Positions 41,749 to 52,600 of a stretch of DNA of 64,000 nucleotides are shown in pieces (within the stretch, counting starts at the first letter, position 1; each line of letters begins with the position of its first letter). The notes beneath the pieces are model-generated. The model did not search any database and was not told the DNA's origin. It saw only the letters and a program-made list of their open reading frames with translations. A program made the position numbers and the translations under genes. This DNA comes from Heliopora coerulea (taxonomy: Eukaryota > Cnidaria > Anthozoa > Scleralcyonacea > Helioporidae): positions 124,001 through 188,000 of the forward strand of contig JASJOG010000145.1 in assembly GCA_030142905.1 (NCBI GenBank), read 5' to 3'.

Positions 41749-41910
41749 TTTGCTGTCCACTACCAGAAAATATACTGTCATTAACTTCAACCTCAAATTC
41801 ATTAACGCAAAAATACATTCATTTCATTTAATCCACGTTCACTAGCGTTGATACGCAACCATTTGCATCAAAGGGCATTCCGTACCGCCAACAGACGATC
41901 ACTATATGCT
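41749..41910. mobile_element. Foldback element, fragment 3
   Basis: One arm only, matching 35240-35390 (CCAGAAAATATACT.TCATTAAC, CGCAACCATTTGCATCAAAG). Confidence 0.65.
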
Positions 41911-43139
41911 GAAGGTCATATGACGATCATTCATATTTTACTGAAGGAAATTTTTGTGTGTCAGAATCGTAAGTGCATTTTTGTAGCCCACACGGGACCA
42001 GCTGTTAGGAATTCAATTGTAAGTCCCCCGACAGGGATTGAAAACTGCGACTCTGCGTATATAGTGCCAGACTCTATCGAGCTACAAAACCCGTTACCGA
42101 GATTTTGGCAACTCATTGTTGCCGGGAAGACTTAAACAGAAAGGAACCGACTTGAATTACTTGAAAAAATTTGTGAAGGTGGTAAAAGAGCATTCACCGT
42201 TTATTAATGGCAGAAGTACGTCTGAATGTAACTTTACAAAATATGGCAACTAACCATTTTCAACAGAAACCAGAAGGTAGCAGATCATCAGTACCAGTAG
42301 ACTCATACTATAGTTTAAGTTTCTGTCGACAACTCTCCACTTTCAGTCGTTCGGCCGTAGATTCAACCCAATCATTTTCAAAGTAGTTATCTACGTCACA
42401 CGATGAGCCTTAATTAAATGTAGGCCATTGGTAATTTCTTCACTTATTAAAGGTCAGATCGATGGACTATTTTAGTTACGGAGATATCCGTTGAAAATTA
42501 TGTTGATAAATAACGAAAATCTCAGGTTGGGCTGTATTCTCACGCTATGTTTACACTGCAGCAAAAATCTTCGGATACGTTAGCCATTTACGCACAGAAA
42601 AAGTATCTGGGTTAGTTGCATGCTTATGTGAACGCAAACAGTGTTTTCCTATCTAGGGATAGACGTAAACATCCCAACTTTTAATGAAAATAATCCCGGA
42701 CAACCGAAAAATTTTTCATCATTCTTTGTTTATTACAGCCCCTGATGAAAAATTATCCCACCACTGGCTACTTCTGCTGTTACACACAAAAACGATGAAA
42801 ATTTTCCTGGAGTCTTAGCTCTAAGGATTCAAAGTATCCAAGTTCTTTTCAGGATTCATATTAATCCAGATTCGTGTGCAATCCGAAGATACATTGTAAT
42901 CTTATCAAAATGATTTTTATAGTTAGTGTGATGGCTTTTAGGTTTTACTAACTTATCATTAAATCATGAAAATGATGATGACTTTTTATGTCGGATTCGC
43001 CACTTTAGTGAAAACGGCGACTTTAAATCCGAAGAAAGAGTCTTCAGGATTGTTCACGAATCCGAATAAATTTGGTCTAGTATAAACGTAGCCTGAATCC
43101 GGTTTTGCCTGCATGATACTTGACTGGCTGGCGTTTCTG
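41911..43139. other. Gene C 5' region or intergenic, nothing recognised
   Basis: No exon with a domain was found. Some words near 42545 and 42880 (TTACACTGCAGC, ATCCGAAGATAC) suggest an unidentified inverted-repeat element. Confidence 0.35.
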
Positions 43140-43390
43140 GAAACTAAGCCTAAAAATATCAAGGACAAGATCAACACGAAAGCAAAGCGCGATATCTCCT
43201 CTGGGACTTGCGAAGATAAAACAACTAGAATTTTTCTTTGTTTCGTCTTTGTTCGGCTCTTGGCTTATGCTTGGACAATGATCTTATGTTTATGATTACG
43301 ACGATCCTTATGTCGCAGGCTTGATTTCATTCCTTTGTTTTGCCTTTTGTTTTGTCTTTATGCTTATGCTAAAGTGTGAACCAGGGTTTA
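43140..43390. mobile_element. MITE with GTGTGAACCAGG end, copy 2
   Basis: Shares CCTTATGTCGCAG, CATTCCTTTGTT.TGCCTTTTG and AAGTGTGAACCAGG with 36713-37051. The left inverted end is decayed. Confidence 0.58.
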
Positions 43391-44778
43391 GTCTGATTTT
43401 ACCGGACGTTTTAAACTTCCTCTGATGAAATTTAATATTCAAAACAAGATTGCACTTGCTTTATCGGTTTGGCGGACACATCTAACCTCGCCAGGTAGAA
43501 AATGAAACTCCGTTTGCACTGAAACATTTTGGACATTAGCCATGCCGAGGTCTACATATACTAAGGTGCTATGCACAGCCAAATTTTCAGGCACGGGTAC
43601 CAAGTTTTAATAAGGTCGCACCGTTTACACTGTGAAAATCACCCATGCCATGCCCAAAAATAGCGGCATTCGTGTCTAAAGTTTAGCCGTGCCGTGCCCA
43701 AAATGTTAACAGTGTGTACGGGGTTTGAGTTCCACAAGAGTTATGTTTAACGATACGTAATAATAGACAACAAATGGCACAGACTGAAGTATTAAATGCT
43801 AAAGATTTTCTGTACAAGATAAAGTATTTATGAAGCAAATTTCGCAACCAGTTCACTACATTATGATGATTTCGAAAATTATAATAATTGTGAAAGTAAT
43901 CTGTTGTAACTAAGCTACAATTACTTCGACTTGGATTCACAGGCTTAATAAGTTTACCTGCCTTGAAGATACCATGAACTAAATGAAAATATCGGCGTAG
44001 AAAACAGTTCATGTTACTTGAAACGACAAGCACTTCATTACCAGCGAAAGAAGGGAGAGAATTTCCATAGAATTACCCTGTGAAAGTCGACAAAATTCAG
44101 TTTACCTGAGCGGGAATAGATTTTGGCTAGCATCTTCGGAAAACCTGATTGAGCTATCGAGTCAACTGACACGCACGAGAGATTGTCGTGACCACTTTAA
44201 CCATTATCCATGCATGCATGAGGATGTGAACTGAACTTTTTGGTCCAATTTCGGAATCATCCTCTGGGTAACATGAAGAGAAAATTCCTTGATATCGTAC
44301 TCTGGAAAAGTACGTGAACTCGAAAAATTGGAATTTTGTGTCTGCTCCTCCGTGAAGTAAATTTCATTCGTTCATATGGATATTGGTTGGAAATGAAGAC
44401 ATCATGAAGCATAAATTCATAATTTGCTTCTTTAAAATACCTGTCCTAACTATAATTTTTGTCCGCTTAAGTCTATACAGATTTGAAATGATGAAACCAC
44501 CTACCATAAATTCATATTTTAGTTTTCAAAAATACTTTCATTCACCACATGTCGCATTCTGGTTCTGCTTTTGGACGTCCTTCCTCTCATCGAGCCTTTC
44601 TTCTTACGAGGCTTCGCTGTCAGACTTCTTCGGTTCTTCAATCTTTCAAGGACAGAGACTAACCATTTGGCGTTCATTTTATCACAAAGCCTTGCTGCAA
44701 ACAAGTTGTTTTGCAGGCCCGTTAAACTTGTTCACCACAAACAAACACACCTCTCAATAATTTTCATGTTAAGTAAAC

Positions 44779-44995
44779 TTGAATGCACGGTTCACACGTC
44801 AGCATAAGCATAAGCATAAGAACAAAACAAAAGGCAAAACAAAGGAATGAAGTCAAACCTGTGACAAAAGGATCATTATAAGCATAAGCAAAAGATTATA
44901 GTCCAAGCATAAGCCAAGAGCCGAGAAGCATGAAGACAAAATCGTATTGATCTTGTTTTATGCTTATGTTGCTCGTGCGAACCAGGCTTAACATT
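44779..44995. mobile_element. MITE with GTGTGAACCAGG end, copy 3
   Basis: Starts GCACGGTTCACACGTCAGC and ends GTGCGAACCAGGCTTAA. GCATAAGCATAAG repeats inside and an AAAACAAAAGGCAAAACAAAGG block match the other copies in inverse orientation. Confidence 0.65.
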
Positions 44996-45419
44996 GACAA
45001 ATGATTTTGTAAATTCACGTCTAAACCGGCATTGTTTTGTTTCTGAGATGCAAATCCCTTACTTCATTTCAGTAGGAGTTCCCGTCGAAAAATTTCTTTT
45101 GTTGAATAGAAGGGAAGTCACTTAAAAAAAACAAAACTCACTAATAATTCATGAGGAAAACACAGAGGAAAATCATTAACCGTGCTGTGTCTTTGTATGT
45201 GATAAAACATCACTTTTCTCCTCAGATTTTGCGGCTTAGAAAACATTAATTTTCAAACTTTCTTAGCAAATTATAGCATGCTAGGGGGTTCGTTTTAAAA
45301 GTGATTTAGAAAACTCGCGGTACGTGCTTTATCGGCTTTAAAACTCTCGGCTATCACCTTGCGGATTGTATGTTAGTGGAACAGCTCCTGAAATTTCAGC
45401 CCAGACTGAAATTCTTCTG

Positions 45420-46450
45420 TCTAACTAGTCACTAATGGCTGAATAAATGGAGAACTGGAGCTCGGTTAAGCCGGCAGGAATTTCAGCCCAATTTATTCAC
45501 GTCTTTCAAAGGGGCATCCTCCTTTGTCGCTTCAGGATAACTTTGGATTCAAGCTTCGTTTTCCATTCAGTTTCATCGTCGACAGTTCGCCGTCGATTTC
45601 TAGTCACCGACAAGTAGCCGACTATGGCTTGGCGTCAATTTCCAGGAATTCATGGAAGTTTAAATTTCATAATAGAAAGAAAAAAATCGAAAATGCTTGA
45701 AACAACCAGTTGAACACGTATCTCCTCTTGCTTATGACTTTTCACCTTTGATGGACAAGCAAAAATAAATATTATTATTTCAACCTACAATTTATGGTCT
45801 TCAGGAAATGTAATTAAAATATGATACTCCAAAAATGCATCAACGAAAATTGTTTATACACTTGTGACCATTTGTGAGAAATATCTTTTCTCTCGTTTCT
45901 TCTCATAATCCTTCTTACCCACTCACACTTCCCCTTCCCAAGCCTTCTCTTCCCTCCCTCCTTCTCTTCCCATTCGTTCGTCCATTCTTCCGTCCGTCAG
46001 TCCATTCGTTCATCTCTCCATCCGTTAGTCTGTCTGTCTTTCCGTCAATCCGTTCGTCCGTCCGTCGTTTGTCTCTCAGTCTCTCCCTCCGTCCGTCCAT
46101 CCGTCGTTTGTCTGTCAGTCCACCTGTTTCTCAACCCATCGGTCCGTCGTTCATCTCTCAGTCTGTCCTTCCGCCCAACCGTCGTTTGTCTGTCAGTCCA
46201 TTTGTCCAACCATCCATTCTTCCGTCCATCATTCGTCTTTCAGTCAGCTCTTCCGTCCATCCGTCGTTTGTCAGTCCGTCTGTCCTCTCTATTCATCCAT
46301 TAGTGTATCCGTGGTTTGTCTGTCAGTCCGTATGTCCTTCCGTTCATCCGTCGTTCGTCTGGCAGTCCATCTGTCCTTCCGTCCATTAGTCCGTCTGTCG
46401 ATGATTCTGCACGTCCATCCGTCTATTTTCCCTCCATTTTCTTTCTATGT
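45420..46450. repeat. Left copy of the A/B segmental duplication, 3' flank, with CCGT microsatellite
   Basis: About 45480-45760 matches 60205-60490 (CACGTCTTTCAAAG, TCAATTTCCAGGAA, AAAATGCTTGAAACAACCA). 45960-46420 is a degenerate GTCCGTCC/TCTGTCAG microsatellite, shorter at 60725-60930. It lies 3' of the gene B stop. Confidence 0.75.
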
Positions 46451-46517
46451 TTACCAATATTTCAGCAATCATTAGCCATGATAAGGATGATCTTTTTTGC
46501 TAATATCGCTTTGACAA

Positions 46518-46699
46518 TCAAAGGTAGACCTCCCTGATTACAAGGACCAATAACAGAATAACAATCGCGGTCACGTTGGCAAAGGTAACATGAAAGTTTG
46601 TTTTGGAACCGGAATGGTTGAACAGGTTAATGATTGCGTGGAAAGTATTAATTTCATCTTTGTTTTCTTTAGGCACATGAAGTTCATCCTTGATTTTGT
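46518..46699 (-). CDS. Gene B terminal exon: hydrophobic tail
   Basis: Acceptor AG 46700-46701; two leading bases, then 60 codons ending in TGA at 46518-46520. The first part is charged ([15 protein letters not shown]), followed by HSGSK-like NHSGSK and the hydrophobic run [13 protein letters not shown] closed by REVYL. It may be a GPI signal or a single membrane anchor with a five-residue tail. It is clearly homologous to the gene A tail and unrelated in sequence to the tails of C and D. Confidence 0.72.
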
Positions 46700-49600
46700 C
46701 TAGAATAATCACAAATCGAAAAAAAAAAAGTCGTTTGAGTTAATCATTTTACAGCATCGAATTAAAATCTAAAATATCAAATAAAAGTAGCGAAAGTTGT
46801 GATTTGGGATTAATCGTTTGGGAAATTAATTATAAAAACCAGGGGCGGATCTAGGATTTTGCGGAAGCCAGTTGGAGTTCCAGGCTTTTGAGAAGAGGGG
46901 TAGGTCAACCAGATCTTTGGTTATTGTAGCTTTTTAAAGAGTAGTGGTTTCTTTATCACTTATATAAGGCGCACAATTAAAGAAGAAAGATACAAGTCAA
47001 GTTTATTATGTAAACATAGAGATTATAAAGTAAATGGTTTGAACCTGGGAGAATCGTGACATGTTTGAGGAAGTTGATCGTCCAGGTTAGTGTAGTCTTG
47101 AGAAAGACTGTTGGTTGAAGTGACTGACGTTTCGACAGCCTTAGCGGCGGTCAATACAACGGTAAACACTACAAACAGTTACATGGCACGGCAATGGGCT
47201 CACCCGTTTCTGTTGTGGTTGCTGAAATTGTAATGCAATCCATAGAGGAACGAGCTCTTGCAACTTACAAACACACGTTACCTTTTTGGTTTCGTTACGT
47301 TGACGACACGATTACTGCACTACCCGAAGACGAGATTGACGAGTTTCACAAACACATTAACGAACAGAACAGTCACATACAATTTACCAAAGAGATTGAA
47401 GAAGACGGAGCTATTCCGTTCCTTGACTGTTTGGTAAGTCGTGACAATAACAAACTACAGACCACTGTCTACAGGAAACCAACGCATACTGACAGACTAC
47501 TTGACCAATCATCGTACAATCCAACCTCACACAAAGCTACCACCATCAAAACATTGACGAGACGCGCACAACTCATTTGTAACTCACCCGACGCTCTACG
47601 CCAAGAAAATGACTACCTACAATGCGTTTTCCACAAAAACAACTATAACTCTGACTTCATCAAACTTAACACTTACAAAGACAATGAACGCGACAAAAAC
47701 AACAGTCCGACAACAACTACAGCAACGATACCCTACATAAAAGGTACGTCTGCGATTATCTCGCGTATCTTACGACCATACAACATACGAGTAGCGCACA
47801 AACCCATCACAACTTTACGACATGTACTGACTAACGTTAAGGACAGAGAACAACCGCACGAAAGACAAGGTGCAATTTACAAAATTAATTGCTCCGACTG
47901 CCAAGCCACTTATATAGGTGAGACTAGCAGAAACTTAAATATACGACTAACAGAACACAAACGAGCGACAAAAAACGGAGACAAAACCAACCACATTGCC
48001 GAACACCACCGACAAACCAAACACAACATTGACTGGGATTCGGCAAAATGCATTACGTACAGCACCAACTACAAACAGCGACTCACACTAGAAAGCTGGT
48101 ATACGAACTTAGAACAAAATCCATTAAACCGATCACAACAATTACCGGGACCTTACAAACGACTAATTCACAAAGTCAAACGTGCGAGCAGCCAATAGAC
48201 TTACACTTCGACAAACTGATAATTAACACCTACACAACCACACCCATTGCTTCTCGCCAAATATCACACCTCCATGACTAATACGACCGCCCACTTATCA
48301 CGGACAAGCCAGATACAAATACAGGCGAACCTGACCTTTACTCTCCTTTTGACTCTGAAGATGACCGCCGCTAAGGCTGTCGAAACGTCAGTCACTTCAA
48401 CCAACAGTCTTTCTCAAGACTACACTAACCTGGACGATCAACTTCCTCAAACATGTCATAGAGATTATGGCAAGGAATCCCCACGTTGTCTTGTGCCTCA
48501 AGGGGGGGGGGCTCAAACCCCCTAAACCTTCTGTTGGATCCGTCACTGATAAAAATTGAATATCTACTCACATTTATACTTGTGGTTACAGTTACTTTCA
48601 CATTTACAGTCACTGCCATACTCACTCATATGCTGACGCTCGTGCACACAACCAAGGACACAATCACCTCCACGATGACATACATTCTTACCCTCAACCT
48701 TAAATTTACTCTGACATTCGTTTATTCTCGCGCTCACACACACACGTACTCACGCACACGTTCACGTTTGAATTAGCACTCGCTTACGCTCACAGTCTCA
48801 ATCTCTGCCACCATCATACTCACGACCACGCTCATGCACACGCTCAGGTACAAGATCACGCTCACAATCAGACAATGATCCTCGCTCACGCTCACACAAA
48901 CACGTATTCACGCACACGCTGTCTTTCACATTAACACTCGCTTGCACACACAGTCACAGTCACTGTCACTACCATGCTTACGCTCACCCTCATGCACATG
49001 CTCACGTGCAACACCACGCCCATAATCACACACCGACCCTCACACTCACCCACAGGATTTTTCTCACGCTCACACACACCCTCGCACTTATGGGTACGTT
49101 CACATTAAAACTCTTGGCCCGCTCACACACTCCTGCTCACACTCACACTGACACTCACTCTCACATCCACATTCACTTTCACATTCACACTCACTCTGAA
49201 GTTTACATTTGTTCTTTTTCAATATATCACGAAAAGAGTCCCATTGAGATTATGTTCACCTTGTCAAGAATTACTATCAGTCTGAGAGAATAACTCTTGG
49301 GAATGTAACCGTATCTGAGGTGTGCCTAAATAGAGTGAAAACTTGAGTGTCACTATTGCCACAGAAGACTTAGGGACCAACATGAGTTGAGGTAACCAAC
49401 CTTAGAGGAGTGTCCTATCTAGGTGAAAGACTGAGTGTTACTGTAGTCACAGACGACTTGAGAAACAACCTGATTTGTGGTTGCCAAAGCGTGAATAGAT
49501 ATAGAAAGCAAAAATTCTGATTCTAAAATCTGCAGCGAGTCAACCCGTACGATAAGGGGCCGAAACGTTTGGGAACGTCAGTCCATACTATGAATTTTTC

Positions 49601-52600
49601 TCTTGTGGAAAGAGTTCCTTTCTCTGAGTTTCTTTTCAGAATTCGCCGATAGGCATGGAAAGAGCCCAAAGTATGTTTTCACCCACTAGTGACAAAGGCG
49701 GACAACCAGAAAATCATATACATTCACCCTACCTTTCCTACAAATTATCCCATCTCCATGGTAACCTTCCTCACAAACACACTTGTAAGAACCGATGGTG
49801 TTGACGCACTTGGCGTTTTCTCCACACAAGGCGCCATAAGTCGTACATTCGTTGACATCTAGGAACAGAAACAGATCATTGGTTTGTTGTAATCTTAATT
49901 GACGCGCTCACATTTTGCTAATCAGACAACAATGGGTTGACGTTATTGGTTCGATTCATTTTACTATTATTGGCGTGGTAAGTGTCCTTACTTGTACTTG
50001 GTACCCTAGAGGTCCAGTAAGGGCTGAGACCACCCATCGTGGGTCCAGTGTTACTACATGAAGAAACCGGAGTACCCGGAGAAAACCTACGATGCTTCGT
50101 CGAGTCAAACTTAACAAAACTCTTCTCACATGTGACCAAGGTAACTTTTATCAGATAACTGCGTGGAAGTAGAATCGAAGCTTAGCCAGTGACCAAAGTG
50201 CGCCAAGAAATCCTTGAAGGCTTATCCACACAGTACAATTGTTAAAGCTGTAAGTTAACTCACCATCACACTTTTTACCATCTCCGACATATCCCAACTT
50301 GCAACGACAAATACGGTGTCCTCCTTTTCCCTGACAATAAGCAAAATGTTTGCATCTTCGCCCATGACTGTCGCATTCATCGATGGCTTAAAGGGAATGT
50401 AAATAAGCAGGGAATTTCAGAACGATCGTGAAATTCAATAGAAGAAATTAAAAGCAGAAATCAAGATTCTTTGCATATTTGACAAGCACGATACAAACAC
50501 ATACATACATACATACATACGTACACACATACATACATGCATACATATATACATACATACAGTACTTACATACATACATACACATATGTAGGTACATTCA
50601 TATATTGACATTCCAATTCGGATTTCCATTCTCGTTCACAATCGCATTCAAATTCCATTCCCATGCATTCAAAATCACATTCACATTCACAATCACACTC
50701 ATGTTTGTATGCACAGTTACAATTGTATTCATCTTCATCTCCATGTCCATGACTCAATCCGTTCCCATTCTCAAGCACATGCTCATTTCATTTCTATTCC
50801 ACCTTTCTGTGAAACATTTAATAGGGTGGCTATTTTGCACCTTAAGTTGGTGCCTCACAGGGGACCATTGTCTCAAATAAGTGATATGTCAGCTTTCCAA
50901 AACTCCTTTCTAAGCTTATTTTTATAACGTATGACTGAGATGCAGCTTGGCAGAGGGTTGGTTCTGCAGTAGAAGCGGCTTTTGTTACTTGCGGGGCACC
51001 ACGATTTAAAGCAGAGACACACTATTACGTCAACAGGCTGCTAGAGCCCAGCGACAAGGCAACCGGCGACCAAGAGAGACAAGTGGCTGGACAAACTGTA
51101 AAAGTCGCCATCGATAAAGCAAATAAAATGAAGTACACAACTGTTTTCCACTTGGCAAATTTCATCGCACGAAGCAACTTTTTCTTTATACTCATAGGCT
51201 GTCGACTGAAGCTAATGAAAAACTTATTCAATTTATACATAGAAATATCGATTCACGCGATAAAATTTGCCTGGTAGAAAACAGCTTTAACCCAGTCTTT
51301 TCCCAAGTATTCAACTCCATTTCCTCATTCCTGTAGTCTTTCCGTGACATATAAAGCAAGGGGTACAATCTGTGTTTATCAGAACCTTCTCGAACGACGC
51401 TGTTTTGAAAATTTTTGCTAGCGACTCAGCGATTTCATGTGATTCAGCGATGGCAGCGACGCGTTCCTAGCAACAGAGCGACTAGCCTTGGTAACCACAC
51501 AAATGTATCGCTAAACTCCAGTGACACGGCCATAGCCATAGTATGTCTTTGCCTTTACAGGTAAGGTTTTCGGCCGTAGGCACATCAAGCAATAGCCAAT
51601 GAAATTGTCTTTGAGCTGCATGATTTCTGCGACAGCAGACACAATGACGCACCCTTCCATACACATGTCAATACGTTTACATAACAGACTTTTTAATTAG
51701 ATTTAACCCCCTACAAGTGAACCAAGTTAGCCATGCATTCAACAGTATGAGGTCAACTGTGGTGAAAATAACAAATGGAATCGAAACAATCTACATGTGA
51801 AATATTAATTTCACATGTGAGATTGCAAAGGAAATTTTTGTAAGGGTAGTTATAACCCTTTCAGGTGGATACCCGACTTTGGTGTTTTACTCTGGCTAAC
51901 GCGAGACAATTTAACTCGTCAAAAGGAGACCTCTTGGACAGGAAAGGTTTAAATGACAATCGTTGACATTTGGGGTCGCAGCCCACATTTTTTCTATGAA
52001 TGCAAGATGCCATTCCTAGACAGTCTCCTTGCTTCCTAGCCCAGTGTATAACCACTCTCACCTTTAATAAAAAGATTTGTGCGATCTTGACAGGAAGCAT
52101 CGGTTTGGAAATGACGTCCTTTCGACAAAATGCATTCCTGGTTCCTGCTTTGATAGCTTGCCAAGAGACATCTTGCATTTGTTTGACACTTCAGCTTGCA
52201 TACATCTTCCGTTGTTGCTGTTTCGGTGGAAAACGGTTTCACCTTGTAGCAGCCATTAAAATGTGTGATCCATTCTACATAAGGAACTGAAACAACCCAC
52301 AGTAAGTAATACTAAATTATTTTTGCCGATTGTCCACTAATGCTGGTGAAACTAGACTTAAAGAAAACTTTAAAAACCACTGACTTTTGTGTAATGTCAT
52401 AAAACTTATTGGTATAATTAAACAGGTTATTATCGAAAATGCCGCGTGGTCATTGGCCCGAAAATTGTTATAATTCTCAATATTCACCGACAGGTGAATA
52501 TAACTGTTAAGGCTTATGGAGGCTACCTTTGTAAATATTGCTGAAGTATTTTTAAAACACCTGGTTTGCTACTTTCTTTCAAATAATCACCTGTGTAATT

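Larger units (their letters stand above)
47027..48456 (+). mobile_element. Penelope-like element, 5'-truncated, with inverted terminal repeats
   Basis: The 12-bp direct repeat CATAGAGATTAT at 47015-47026 and 48457-48468 is a target-site duplication. Inside it, 47057-47153 and 48362-48458 are exact 97-bp reverse complements; the last two bases overlap the repeat. Between them lies one reading frame for RT and GIY-YIG. Penelope-like elements are known to carry terminal repeats in direct or inverted order and variable-length target duplications. About 30 extra bases lie outside the left repeat, also typical. Confidence 0.8.
46840..48548. mobile_element. hAT-like MITE interrupted by a Penelope-like element
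   Basis: The left end CAGGGGCGGATCTAGG and the right end complement CAGTGACGGATCCAAC are imperfect terminal inverted repeats. Flanks ATAAAAAC (46832-46839) and ATAAAAAT (48549-48556) form an 8-bp target duplication with one mismatch, as for hAT elements. Without the inner insertion the MITE is about 267 bp. The matching interval of gene A (after 61270) lacks it, so it arrived after the duplication. Confidence 0.7.

Noticed and set aside
42986..43177. Minus-strand frame with a leader-like start, a candidate signal-peptide exon for gene C
   Set aside because: It overlaps a MITE copy, lacks a phase-1 donor after the leader that I could trust, and the rest has no domain.
45874..46389. 171-codon Ser/Pro/Val-rich plus-strand frame
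   Set aside because: It is the translation of a degenerate CCGT microsatellite, and the copy near 60.8 kb has a different length and frame.
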